NCBI GenBank assembly: GCA_019802505.1
Contig: JAFMOC010000017.1
Coordinates: 918,501-982,500 of the forward strand
DNA length: 64,000 bases
Source: Corydoras sp. C115
Lineage: Eukaryota > Chordata > Actinopteri > Siluriformes > Callichthyidae
Reading direction: 5' to 3'
The position numbers and the translations under genes are program-made. The notes below the pieces were generated by a model. The model did no database searches. It was not told the origin of the DNA and saw only the letters and a list, made by a program, of their open reading frames with translations. Shown piece after piece: positions 42,561 through 54,660 of this stretch (positions are counted from its first letter, which is position 1; the number at the start of each line of letters is the position of its first letter).

Positions 42561-44592
42561 AATGAGTGTTAAGGGCTCTCAGAAAACCCTGCATCCCAAA
42601 ATTAAACTAAATTTAAAATTAAATCCCATAATTGTAAATAAATTAAAGACTAATTATCAAATACACAACATGAACATGTCTTACTCACTCGCGCTCTCTC
42701 TCGCGCGCGCTCTCTCACACACACACACAGTCCTCCACAAGAACATCCTTCTTTATTGAATTTCCTTTTATTTCACACTGCAATATTAAGCTACATTTAT
42801 TTCTTGTTTTCTCCTTCACCCGCTGCACTGACAGGGATTATTATCTTGTCTTCATTAGGTGCCGAATTGAGAAACAGAGCCATGTGTCAGTCACTGGTGG
42901 AAAAGTGATCTGTTTACATAGTATATTGTTTTATGCAGGTCTCATCACTGAAAACAAATAACTGTAGTGCAACAATATCTATATAATATACAAAAAAAGA
43001 GTTTTGTAGAGGACACACACACACACACACACAAATGTACAAACCCAGGATACATTATAGGTTTTTATTAGGAGTAGCCTCATTATATTTATCCAAAAAC
43101 AATTCATTTGCAATTATAATGTTTTTTTCTTAATACATAGTTAAAGTGCCAGTTCTGAACATCACATTCAAACCACAAGTATTAATATGGATTAAGCCCC
43201 TTATTCATGGCTATAAGGCTCCATTATGGAATTTTTATAGATATTAATTGTACGCAAGCGAAGGAATTCACTTTCAATAAGCCACTTAAGCCTCAATGAG
43301 ATCGGTCCCTGTTTATAGTTTTATAATATTCCTCAAATGTCTATTAATAGGTTCAGATCAGGATTTTGTTCGGATGAACCATCTCTTTATTAAACATATC
43401 CAGAGCTTAAGAGTCCTTGCAGCCCTCGTGCCAGTGTTTGGCATTGAGCGTGATATCTTAGGCATGTGTGCTGCTGCCTGGCCAAAAAAATCCAATCTAC
43501 TGAGGATCCTGGCAAATAGTTTTAAGTCTGACATTGAGCAATGATGATTTTAACATATTATGTTCCTTGTCCAATTCTTACTGCTTCCCAACAATGCAGG
43601 TGCTGCTCTTGGATGAATTCACTTTGCAGTGTCAGTATATATTTGACATAAAGAAAACAATGTGGTTATGGACAGTTTTCTGTTGAGTTGGGTGTAAGTG
43701 ATCGAGCTGTGTGTACTGGATAGAGGAGGTGAATTTATATCTCTGTCTCCATTAACACTGTAGAATCATTTCTAAATGTCATCATCAGACAATCGTTTGG
43801 TCAGTAAAGGCACAACACAAGACATTTTCTCTAGGGTCAATATTAACATTCATTATGTAAAACATAATACATACAAGATTTAAATAACAGTAAATTTAAA
43901 TATATATAAATACATACATAATATCCAGTTAATTATTGAACAATACCTTAAGTGATAAATATGCACGTTGATTTAAACATTTTTTTCCAGTTTGGCAGAA
44001 ATGGAGGCATAGCATAATTTTTTGAACTTTTGAGCCTTTTTTATATGACACTATTCCACAAATCTCCTTCTGCAGTCTGTCCCTTTAAAAACTCTGTGTT
44101 CAGGTGTGGCTATGCCCTTACTGAAGGCATCTATTTGAATAACTAAGCATATTGTATTGTAGCACACTGTAACAAATATCAACATAATATATTACAACAA
44201 TGAGCTGTCGGTCCAGTTAAAAGTTTTCTCTTGTTTGAAAAATAATACAACATTTAAAGCATCTATTGCTCTATTATGTGTAAGTGTCTAGTTTAATTCA
44301 GCTTCCTTTAAAAAAAAAAACTCTATTTCAATGACCTGGTTCATGAAGTGCATACCATTTTTGACACATTCTGAATGCCTGTGTTTAACAGCGAAAGTCT
44401 GAAACTCTTCATCCCTTTTCAATGGCAGCTCTTGTTGGAATCCAGGGTGTTTCCACTGTGGATTTTCTCCACAGGTTACACCCTGTTTACATGGTTCAGA
44501 GAGCCACCAATGGCGTGCCAGTGTGTCAACACTGTCACTTGACTCTGACTTGACCTCTGACACTTATTCATAGCCTTTGTCATCTCATTAGA

Positions 44593-44758
44593 GTAGTGTT
44601 ACTTGACCCTGGTTCTAAAGGCCCACCATTGCCCTGCACATTGGAATCAACCGCTGAAATGAATTGTGATGCAACGTGTGATTACAAGACAAATGCACAT
44701 TCCAGTTAAATGAGTGCAGGGCTTTTAGGCCTCCAGAACCAGTCATGGGAAATACTGC
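44593..44758. repeat. MITE-like element with long terminal inverted repeats
   Basis: The left arm (about 44593-44640) and right arm (about 44714-44758) are imperfect inverted copies of about 45 bp. They share 'ctggttct', 'aggcc' and 'gccctgcac' in matching order on opposite strands. The middle (about 75 bp) is non-repetitive. This is the layout of a small non-autonomous DNA transposon; autonomous partner unknown. It lies about 400 bp downstream of the nuak1 stop, probably inside its 3' UTR. Confidence 0.6.
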
Positions 44759-45137
44759 AATGAAGACCTGAAATACTTAATTATATATTCATAATGATTA
44801 TTATTTTATTTAATTATATAATTTACTATCATTTTTTTGTGCCGCAAGTCAGTAATTGGTTTGTGTTTTGGAGGACAGAGTGTCAATAAGGTGCTTTTTC
44901 TTTTCTTCCACGGTCATAAAAATAATATGTAACTAAGAATCCCACAAATATCACATTGCATTGTTCAGATTTCCCTTTTCTCTGGGTGTAAACGAAACAA
45001 AGCACTAATCTATCAGCAGTGGATGATTGCTGGATAAATTTTCTCTGATGGGTCCAGTCACGTTCCCACATGTAGTCTTTTACATTATGCACATTAGATT
45101 TGTACATCAGTCCCTCATCTTTAATAAGTCTCGCTCC

Positions 45138-46697
45138 CTAACTCAGATGATTGCTGATGCTCAAGGCCTGCTTATACACTTGGGTCACATCATCCAGATC
45201 ACCCAGCAAAGAGAAGCTTCCATTGTCCCCTGGCGACCCAGGAGGGCTAAAGGTGACCTTTGATCCGTGAAACGGCGTTGCTGGCTGCAGTCCCCTAAAT
45301 CCTGCCATCTGCAGTAGATCTTCAGCTGAGAGGCTGCCCCTGATATTGGGTTTGGGAGAAGTATGGGGCCAATCCACTGCCATACCGGAGAGCCCCCTCT
45401 CCTCCCTGATAATGCTCGAAGGTCGGTTCTGGCTGTGTGGATTGGAGTCCTGTGTGGATGCTGTGTGAGTTGAGTACTTTCCGTTTCTCTTTAGTATGCC
45501 CTTTCTCCCTGCCACTCTTTTTGCCGGTGACCCATTAGGTGGTGGTGCCACAGTGTTTCCTAAAAGCTCGGATGATTTGCTTCGCTCCGGGGAAGAATAG
45601 TAGCCAGATTCGCGCTGCTGGTTGTTTTTAAGGATACCCTTTTTGGGCAGGGAGGTCATGATTTTGGCAGGTGAGCCCCCTGCTGATTCCTCTCTCTCTG
45701 GACTGGAGGTGGTCTCAACATCCTGGTAGCATATAGATCGCCGCAGCTCAGCCTCGCACAAGCTTTGTGAGCGTTGATCCCCAGTGCTTGTACGTGTCTT
45801 CAGGATGCTTTTGGGTCTCTTTACACCAGCCTTCTCTTCTGGAATGATCCTTGTGCCAAAATCATTCTCCTTTGAGGACTTTCTTAGGCGACGGGTTGGA
45901 ACGAGTGCAGTGGTGTTGGGGCCAAGAGTGGCACTTGTATCAGAGTGTTTGCCCGGCTGTGCCTCGGTACGGCTTTGCCAGTCGATGAAGCGTGCAAGCA
46001 TGGGTGAGCTGTTTTCCCGCTGAGTCTGGCAGTCGCACACACTAGTCTTCCAGCCCCAGTTTACCCACCAGTGGTTGGCGATGTCTTCCACGGTGGCGCG
46101 ACGATCTGGATTTACCATCAGCATCCAACGGATTAGGCCCCGAGCATCTAATACACAGAGAAATCCAGACCAGGAATGAAGACACATCATCCTTACTTTT
46201 ATCAGGATGTCTGAGGGTGTTAATAATCATACCTGATGACTGAGGTGGTTCCCGGTATTCTCCTTTACTGATTTGGCGTATGAGTCTTTTGTGGTCTCCT
46301 CCATCAAAAGGCATTGTACCGTACACCAAGGTGTAAAGCAACACCCCAAGAGCCCAGCTATCAACCTGTCAGCACAGAGCCAAATACACCTCATCAGTCA
46401 TGTTACATCAACAGTTCACATGGGTTTACACCTTACACTTTTTAGCAGTTTTTGTTCCAATCTGCACTCATTGTCCTGCCCTGCTGCCCCTAATGCGTTA
46501 GAGGAAGGATTTAGCAAGCAGTCAGTGATAAAGTGTACAATAGCTGATTACTGCACAGGAAGGTCCACTCCTGCGTTTGCTGATCTGTGTGACCCAGACG
46601 AAATGGGAGGACTACTGTGATCACTGGCACAGAACAGCAGTATGGGGTCTTTCCCATACACTATGAAGAACGTTATGTAAGAATGAATTCCATGGGA

Positions 46698-46737
<40 letters not shown>

Positions 46738-46997
46738 ACTGGAAATAATTGGCTTCCATATGTGTTTACTTCATTATGTAAGAAGCAGGTGACATGGTTT
46801 GGGAATTTGGATATTGGACGGATTAGTTCTCCTAAACAAACCTTTTTTTAACCTGCTTGTTCATGAACATGGGGGACTTCGCTTTGATGCTTCATCACAG
46901 AAGTTTGTAAATAGCTAAGAGATTAGTCTTCTTTCCAGCTGGATGACTGGGTCCTTGTATGAACCTTCCACCTCCCATTTATGGAATTTAAACCAGT

Positions 46998-47059
<62 letters not shown>

Positions 47060-50000
47060 TCCACTTCCTCTGACACACTCCAGAAACAGAGTCTTTGTCT
47101 TTGTTGTTTGGTTGTTTTGGGGCTTTTTAAACTGAAGTGCTGATGTACAGTTTTGCAAGTTTAATTGGGTGTTCTGTCACTATAAGGTTCTTTCAACACC
47201 TTGATTGTCCTCTTCCTGAAGTAAAAATGCTTAATTAAAAAAATGTGTTTACATCATCGTTGACCTTTTTACAATATTAACCATAATATTTAGCACATAT
47301 TGCACCAATTACTGCAACCCTACATCATTCTAAGATTTCTTAAAAGAGAAGCTTTATTCTGATTTTAAAAAATCCCAAATTTGAAGAAGGTTTTCAGAAG
47401 TATGTCTCACCTCTGGGCCTCGATATGGCCTTCCATTTACAATTTCCGGTGAAGCATATAGAGGACTGCCACAAAATGTTTGAAGTAGCTTGTCTTTGTG
47501 GTAAAGATTGGACAACCCAAAATCAGCTATCTGGAAAAAAAAAGTAGATTTAAAATTTTCTTTTTCACACTTTTCTACTTTAATTGTAAATTGTAAACTT
47601 GTCTCAGCATTACCTTAATATTGTAATTGTCATCTAGCAGCACATTTTCTAGTTTCAGATCCCTGTGCACCACTCCTTTCTGGAAGACATTAACAGTGTT
47701 GTAAGCTGACTTGTGTTTTCCAAGCCATCCTGACAAATAACACTGCCGTGACCTACGTCACATCTTCTATCTGGAAAGCCTCTTCAAGGCACATCAGGTT
47801 TTTCATACTGACAGTTTCAGAATACAAGCTATTAATTAAGGTGACATCTCTCAATACAAACAAATCCGAACATGTTCTGAAGTGCAGGGTAGAATCTGAA
47901 CTGAATCCTGATTTAAATATATCATTATGTTTTCCAGTATGTGTGGGAAACTGAATGCATTATTTAGCAGATTTAATTAAATCCACAAGGATGACAGGAA
48001 CAAACCAGCATACACTGTTAAAGGGTGTGTTGTCTGTCATGTACTGATCGGTATCCTGTATAATTACTGCAAAGTGCTGACCTCTGCCTGCAGAACTGGT
48101 CTGCTCTGATGTAAAGTTGCTGTGGTCAGCAGAGCCATGGTTGGATTCCCTTTGCACAGAAGATGGTGGCGTCATCAGCACAGCTGTGTTAGTCCACACA
48201 TAACCTGGTTCAACCAGTGGCTTTCCAAAAGTCACCTCTTTCAGAACAGGCTGTCCGTTTAGGGTAGTTGAGGTCTCATGAGAAAGTCTTAGTAATCAGA
48301 GCTTTGGGAAGTTTTTGAATGAAACTTTTTAATGTTGAACCCAATAACAGCTGTCAGTAGAATTGGAAAATCGACACAAAGGGTAACACTACACATGTCT
48401 GCATGAATACTGTAGACCTTTCTGTGGATCTTGGATTTGCGACTACATGAAAATGGTTGATGAAGTTTTACATGGCACTTACATTTACATAGCACTTTTT
48501 ACAATAGCACATTATCATAATCAGATTTAGTGTTCCGAGTGGCAAGAAAGTGGTTTTGGGAAGACCAAGGCTCAGTGGGGGACTCATCTATCTAAGTCAT
48601 CCTCCAAATTGGGAAGTCTCACCTCCCAGAAGATGTGTATTAACCACAACCATTATAAATGCACCAAGTACTCTGGCGGAAGGGCCTCTTTTAACTGCAC
48701 AGAGGAATGTGGTGTAAAAGAAACTGATGGTTTGATCCTGCAGTCTCCTCTCACCTTGTGACAGTGATGCACAGCTGACACGATCTGTCTGAAGAAGTGC
48801 CTCGTTTCCCTCTCGCTCAGCTTCCGGCGCTCACTGATGTAGTCGTACAGCTCCCCTTTGCTGGCGTACTCCATCACAATTATAATCTTGTCCTTATTCT
48901 CGAACACTAAAGAAGATGTTCATGCACAAATTAGGAGCCCTGCTGTGTATTAAACTATCGTTTTCAGCAGTCTAAACATTGATAATATGTTCAACTTTCC
49001 AAGCTCTGAAAAGTTCTGTCCGTGAAACAATTCAAATTAACAGGATAATTGAGCAAACACCCAAAATCACTTTTTATAAAATTCTTGTCATAATGCAAAA
49101 TGTTAAACATCTCCAGTAGTGAATAAATGAATCACTGAAAACATAATGATTCACAGACATTAACAAATTAGAGCTTATGGCTGCTGAAAAAAATCTTACT
49201 GTAGCAAACAGCATGTAGTGTTCAGGACTTGAGCTTCATCGCTAGACATTTCGACAGAGCGACCTGACACATTAGGTCAGCAGTTTATCACAGCAGTTTA
49301 AAAATGTAACATTGGAAATGTTTGTGTTTAAAATTGACTGTGCACTAATTTGTGTTTATATCACTGTGTCTTTAAAGAAAGGAATTCTCTAAAGTTTACA
49401 TACAGAACAGAATCAATGCCACAAGATCGCTTAATGTCTATTCTATATGATGGAGTGGAATAGTGCACAATAACTACTTCACTGAAGCTAATCCGTATTA
49501 GATGTGGCTCGCTGGACACATTCTGTTCCACTCGGTCTGCTGGCTCAGACTGGTCCTGCCTCCAGAATGTCTCCCTGCCTCAGGGAAGAGCAGTACTTCT
49601 TATTCTCAGTCAGATCTCATTGTAGACTCGTCTTACATAAATGTTGAACTGTCGTTTTTGGGATAGACATTTGACCACCACAAAAACTTCACCTGGATGA
49701 GTGAATTAAGATTTAGAAGGGTCTTAAGCTCTGAGTGCTCTCTTTTTTTATGGGGTCAAGTGTGGAGCAGATTCGATCTTGTTTATGATTCAGTATAATA
49801 AACATGTCACGGTGTCTATTTTTGTCGGCATGCTTTCACCGCAGGAGGAAGTTTTGAAGAGTAAATTGCTTGTTGCTTGAAATTGTCCAAAAGACATTAA
49901 ATTTGAGATACAGCCTGCGTGTAACTTTTCAAAACAAGCAATATAATGTGAGAAAGGATGTGTAAAGATTTACTACACACCTCTAGTTTAAAGGGTGTTT

Positions 50001-53000
50001 AGTGTAATGTATGTTTTGTAAAATAATCCCATGCAGATAAAAAAAAACTATATATGTACAGTTTATGTATATACCCCCACCCACAGTGGAGAGGCTCTTG
50101 CTTCTAGTGCAGTGCATTTGTATTTCCACGTACCTTCATATATTGAAATGATGTGTGGATGGCGCAAGGATGACATAATTTCTATTTCTCTTCGTATGTG
50201 AACCATATCCTGTTCATCTTTGATCTTCTCTTTACGGATGGACTTGATTGCCACCTAGAATTAAACGCACATACAATGTAAGCTTTTTATGTTTGTCAGG
50301 ATTGATCAAGCCTCTAACCGATCCTTTTCTGAAACAAATGTACAGGCTTTATTTCCATGCATTTAAATAAATTATAGATCATTTTCTAATTTAAGAAATT
50401 AAGATTAAAATGTTTTTAAAACATAGAATTATGAACATAATATAGACTTGATGTATGTAGTATATAGAATAAAATAATCTGAAATAATTAGCTGCACAGC
50501 CCCCACTCACTTTTAGATACACTTTGTTTCACTATCTATTTAAATTTCTCTATTTTATTTAATTTATCCACAGCCTTCTTGCAGTCCAGTAGTAGCAGGT
50601 ACTGAGTTAGAAAGTTTCAACAAATGCCTGTAACCTTGAGAAAGTAGGTTATTAAAAGGATGAAGCACCATCTCAAGAGACTTTGCACCACAGAATTTAT
50701 TATTAGCCCACTTGATTTCTGCACTCTCAGAACTGAGGCCATTGCAGATCTTCATGCGCTCGAAATTTAGTGCATCACCCAATTCAGTCTTCCATTCATC
50801 AAAATCATCACCTCGGGATTTCTATGCACAGACGAATATCCTAATAAAACGGCACTCGTTGTTTCAGTTTGTTTATTGTGAAAGCTTAAGGGAGTATAGG
50901 GGCATTCCGGCTTTTTTAAGCCACAGGATTTGGCTGTTTGCTGTGGGATGGGTGAACTATGAAGATTATAACTACAGGAATTGTGTGCATGTTCCTCTGC
51001 TGAGTCATACAGTAGGTGTAGAATAAATGGTGCTAATTTCCTATCCAGTCAGTGCAATTCACAAAAGCATACAGCTTTAGCCTTTTATGGAAAACCATAT
51101 GATAATTTAGATGGTGAGTGGCTTTCTGTATATAATTCATAGGAATTTAATGATGGCTTTATAATATCCACTTAATTTCCAACCTACATAGAACTATATA
51201 GGACAAGACAGCTATAACTATAATTTAATAGGAACTATTAAAATGCTTGTACGAAGAATAAAGCTTAAAATGTGACGATCACAACCTCCTGGTGGAACAA
51301 AGTGCAGTCACTGCTGTTGGTAATACAGCCCACATTGCCAGTGAATCTACTCCGATCTGCAGATTTGTTCTTATTTCGTGTTAATTAATTACAAACCCGC
51401 TGGGTCAAAAGTCACTGTTTAAATTTGAATCTTCTGATCCTGGGCTGGAGTTTTCAGGTTCCAGAGTAGATGAAGTTAAGAAGCAGAATGTGTTTCCTTC
51501 TTCTCCAAACTATTTTCCCTTAATAAGGTTTGTGCACTAATTGGGTAAAAGGCAGGAATCCACTCTGAACAGGTTGCTAGACCATTAAAGCTTATTCACA
51601 AACACATTCACACATTAGGGTGAAGTTCAGGGAGCAGAGGGATTCATTTAGCACATTAATTTACCATTAAAGAGCCTTTAAAGTCCTTTAAAGTCCTTTA
51701 TGGGTTGGTTCAAGTCTCCCTCAAGTCCTTAAAAGCACCAGCATTGTACCTGGATTTGGCTTCTCCATGGACTAAATGCACATTATCCTCCGTATGACAA
51801 AATACACGTTCACTATAATTAGGGTCAGATCCCTTTTAGACCTGACCTTAATTATAGTGAAAGTCTAAACTCATTAAAGTCATATAATAAAGCACCCACA
51901 GACACGCCCGGGCATGGTTTTTAGTCTGGGCACTGGCCGTGGCTCATTAAGCATGTCTGTTTTTGATACATTTGCCAGCTGGCTTGTGGCTTTTCCGTAT
52001 TCTAAGCTCCTGCTTAAGGAAGGTACCATGATGCTGATGCAACCACAGGCAGGGCATTGTTAGAAAGAACCCAACAGGTGTGCTGCTTTACTTCATTGGC
52101 TGTTATGTAAACTGATATAAGTTGGTGCAATGGGGCACATCAGAGGAGTGGATTAAGGATAGAGGCTCAGTTATCTGGCCAACACTTTGTCTTCAGTATG
52201 AGATAAAAGCTACATGATTCAAAAAGCTGAATTCATTTCCTTTGTGATCCTCACGTACAAACATCAGAAATCTATGTAGAATGACTTTTTGTATCTGTTC
52301 ACAAAACAAGAAAGCTGGTGATTTGATGTTGGTATTACTGATAACAGGGTCTGTTTTCCAGCATTACTTGTCTTTAGGTCATGTCCCATCATCTCTTCCG
52401 AGTTATGGTTTAAACATTGACATGGTTATTTCAAAACAAACTTATTTTAAACCATTCAGCTTTGATTGCATACAAAAAGTGGGTGTGTTTTGCCTGGTAT
52501 TGCATCCTCTATTTAAGGATGTACCTTTGTAAACTCCTATCTTCCCATTCCTAGCCTTTATCCACATTACGGATCTGTACAGTTCTGCTGTAAACATTGT
52601 ATTCTAACTGGGACAGAAGTTACATAAAAAGATAAATACAGCACTGACACCTAACCGACTGTTTCTATTTTACCATCCCATCATAAAGCAGATCTCTCAG
52701 CTTGACACTGCGTCACTATGTCTAGCTTTGAGGATTAGTGACTGACTTACTTTTACTGCAGAAGTGGGTTATGCTAGAAGTGGGTTACATCTTTTACTGG
52801 AGCTTAGTGGTAACACAACAACTGGTCATGTTTTATAATCCTGTTTTGAAGCTCAGCAAAACTAAATAATCTGTAAATGACATTGTCTTAAATTCAAACA
52901 TATGCATTACAATTACACACTGCATCATAACTGAATATGCAGAAGCCTAACATTATTTTACTTACTTTATCTCTTTGATAACATAAGTAAATGACCAGCA

Positions 53001-54115
53001 CTGAATTCATCAGCGTTTTATTTTTTGTCTTATCTAAAAGCATATTGATGTGTCTCTGGTTCACAGATGGGACAATCAATTTTAGTTACAGCTCAGTAGT
53101 GGTGCTGTATGTTTACTATCCCATGATATGGATTTATTGAACCATACCTGTAAGACAATATGAAAATAAAACTTATCTGGAAACAGACATTTTTAATTAA
53201 GAGGATTTGCAATGATCTGTTAATGTCAATGCAAATAAGAAATAACCTTCAATCTGCAAACTAAGATACGAAAAAACTCTTTCATTTAATCAGGTATTGG
53301 TTTGAATATTTAATTTATATTAGACATTTTATTTTCATTTATCTTCTCAGCCATTCTGTTTTCCCTGGACTTCACACGTCTGGTCATTTACATTTAAAGA
53401 ATCAGTAAAGAGTAAGGTCCTGCAGGTTCTGTTGACTCGGCCTTGGTCTGATTAACACATCTGATTACAGGAAGCTGATATGTCATACTCAAATGAATCA
53501 ATTTTCAGAATCATAGGACGATTGTATCAGTATGTGGGTTATGTGTTTGGTACGTGTTTTATTCTAGCCTAAGACTCTCAGCAAAATCCCAAAATTTCAG
53601 CAGGTGTTTTAGTTCAAGTGTCCCAGAATTAAATACGTGGATCCCTCTGATAACCTGGAACATAATGATGCATTCCTTATAAACTTTCTTTATTGTGTAT
53701 ACAGTGTAATAAATGTGTCGATTCAGATAAATGGATCAATGACAATAGCATTGTAAAATGCAGTCATGCAACAAATAAGAGAGTATGATGTTGTTGTTAT
53801 TAGATGCAATTAGATTCCAAACCGAGCACGATGAGGTTGAACTACGACAGATTCGAGTGAAATACTTGAGTTGATTTATTATAGTTTTTAGTGGAAACTC
53901 ACCACGCGGCCGGTGTGGCGCTCCACAGCCTTCTTCACTTTGCCGTACGTTCCTTTTCCGAGCGTCTGCAGCAGCTCGTAGCGGTGCTTCAGGTTGTGCT
54001 TGTGCTGATGCTTCCTGACGCTGGAGCTTCCCGGCGCGGTCGACGCGTCCACCGGCAGCGGTGCGTCTCCGGGGTGAGCGGGGTCCTCCAGCGCGCTCTT
54101 CCCCTGCGGCTCCAT
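45138..54115 (-). CDS. nuak1: NUAK family kinase 1 (ARK5), complete, 7 coding exons
   Basis: AMPK-related Ser/Thr kinase activated by LKB1; with MYPT1-PP1beta it controls myosin phosphatase and adhesion. Exons in transcript order: 54115-53903, 50254-50134, 48906-48755, 47679-47614, 47530-47411, 46365-46233, 46147-45138; 1815 nt, 604 aa (human NUAK1 661). Kinase motifs: GKGTYGKV from residue 53, Lys75 (VAIKS), HRDLKLEN (167-174), DFG (187-189), T-loop Thr202 in LQTFCGSPLY (the LKB1 target). The tail has SILK/GILK PP1-docking motifs (RPKSILK, PKKGILK, RKGILK), the ESGYYS element described as a beta-TrCP degron, and DDVTQVYKQAL near the end. Tail matches (KENDF, SSPERS, DDVTQVYKQAL) favour NUAK1 over NUAK2. 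ATG at 54115 chosen because the next in-frame codon upstream (54124) is GTG. Confidence 0.96.
46699..46738. repeat. (GT)n-(GA)n compound microsatellite
   Basis: A short GT run followed by a GA run in the nuak1 intron between the exons ending at 47411 and starting at 46365. Confidence 0.9.
47000..47058. repeat. (GT)n microsatellite
   Basis: About 58 bp of GT repeat in the same nuak1 intron (46366-47410). Confidence 0.95.
47680..48754. other. nuak1 intron 3, no gene
   Basis: An intron of 1.08 kb. A block at 48566-48590 (aaggctcagtgggggactc) resembles one at 15.46 kb in plxnb2, suggesting a fragment of a dispersed repeat. Nothing else recognised. Confidence 0.65.
48907..50133. other. nuak1 intron 2, no gene
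   Basis: An intron of 1.23 kb in the kinase domain. No repeat or coding feature recognised. Confidence 0.7.
50255..53902. other. nuak1 intron 1 (3.6 kb), no gene
   Basis: The first and longest nuak1 intron, phase 0 between GRV and VAIK. It holds a decayed repeat near 51540-51640 (cactctgaacaggttgc... attcacacatt) and a striking 53-bp inverted repeat at 51809-51861. No exon of another gene seen on either strand. Confidence 0.75.
51809..51861. repeat. Near-perfect 20-bp inverted repeat (hairpin) in nuak1 intron 1
   Basis: Arms 51809-51828 and 51842-51861 are reverse complements with one mismatch, around a 13-nt loop. Each arm contains TAATTA next to a nuclear-receptor-like half-site (AGGGTCA on the left; TGACCTT, complement AAGGTCA, on the right). 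Confidence 0.8.
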
Positions 54116-54560
54116 CAGTCCCACAGCTTCAAAGAGCCGCCAAGTGCGACCTGCGCGCGCGCTGCACTAACTCAGTGAGTTCGGAGTTCTGCTCTGGTTC
54201 TGCTCTGGTTCTGCTCCCGAGCGATAACGATGCTTCAGTCCGTGTCCCGCTGTAACTGCACTCCCCGCATCTGAAAGCGCATTTACGCGGCGGGAGGAAG
54301 AACCAGAATCTGGAGTTACTTGTCTCTGACACCTGAGGGTTAACTTTTGAGAGTCAAGGTGCCATACACGCACCACCACCCGTCTGAGTGCCAGGCTTCA
54401 TCCTCCTCCTCCTCCTCCTCCTCCTCCTCCTCCTCATTTCCACATGTGAGCGCCAGGGACGAGGAACGCAGCCTGATGGGCGGGACATGGAGTCCCCACT
54501 TCACACGCTCGCCTGCGCCCGTGTGTGACGGTGCCTTTCTGACGAGCATCTTAAACAGAA
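53890..54560 (-). promoter_or_regulatory. nuak1: CpG-rich first exon and promoter region of nuak1
   Basis: GC content and CpG frequency rise sharply over about 53.9-54.5 kb compared with the AT-rich surroundings, spanning the first coding exon and upstream DNA. That is the usual look of a vertebrate CpG-island promoter without a TATA box. No TSS can be placed. A CTC/GAG triplet run (54400-54435) lies inside it. Confidence 0.6.
54400..54435. repeat. (TCC)n triplet run upstream of nuak1
   Basis: About 12 triplets, reading GAG/GGA on the nuak1 sense strand, roughly 285-320 bp before its ATG. A homopurine-homopyrimidine mirror tract. Confidence 0.93.
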
Positions 54561-54577
54561 TTCTGAAACTTTGCAAA

Positions 54578-54581
54578 TAAA

Positions 54582-54619
<38 letters not shown>
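54578..54619. repeat. (GAT)n microsatellite
   Basis: About 13 GAT units between nuak1 and prl2, just before a nested SINE cluster. Confidence 0.95.
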
Positions 54620-54660
54620 CAGGGGCTTAATTCATTTAGATTGATAATAATTTGGGAATA

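Larger units (their letters stand above)
41411..45137. other. Convergent interval between the OCC1-like gene and nuak1, including nuak1 3' UTR
   Basis: The OCC1-like gene (+) and nuak1 (-) converge here. No further protein gene is recognisable. The right part must hold the nuak1 3' UTR, whose end I cannot fix: several TTTATT motifs on the plus strand (AATAAA on the minus) are available. It also holds a long T-rich run (about 41574-41610), an old SINE piece and an inverted-repeat element (44593-44758). Confidence 0.55.

Noticed and set aside
45138..54115. NUAK2 instead of NUAK1
   Set aside because: The kinase domains are similar, but tail motifs KENDF, SSPERS and DDVTQVYKQAL and the neighbouring OCC1-like gene match NUAK1.
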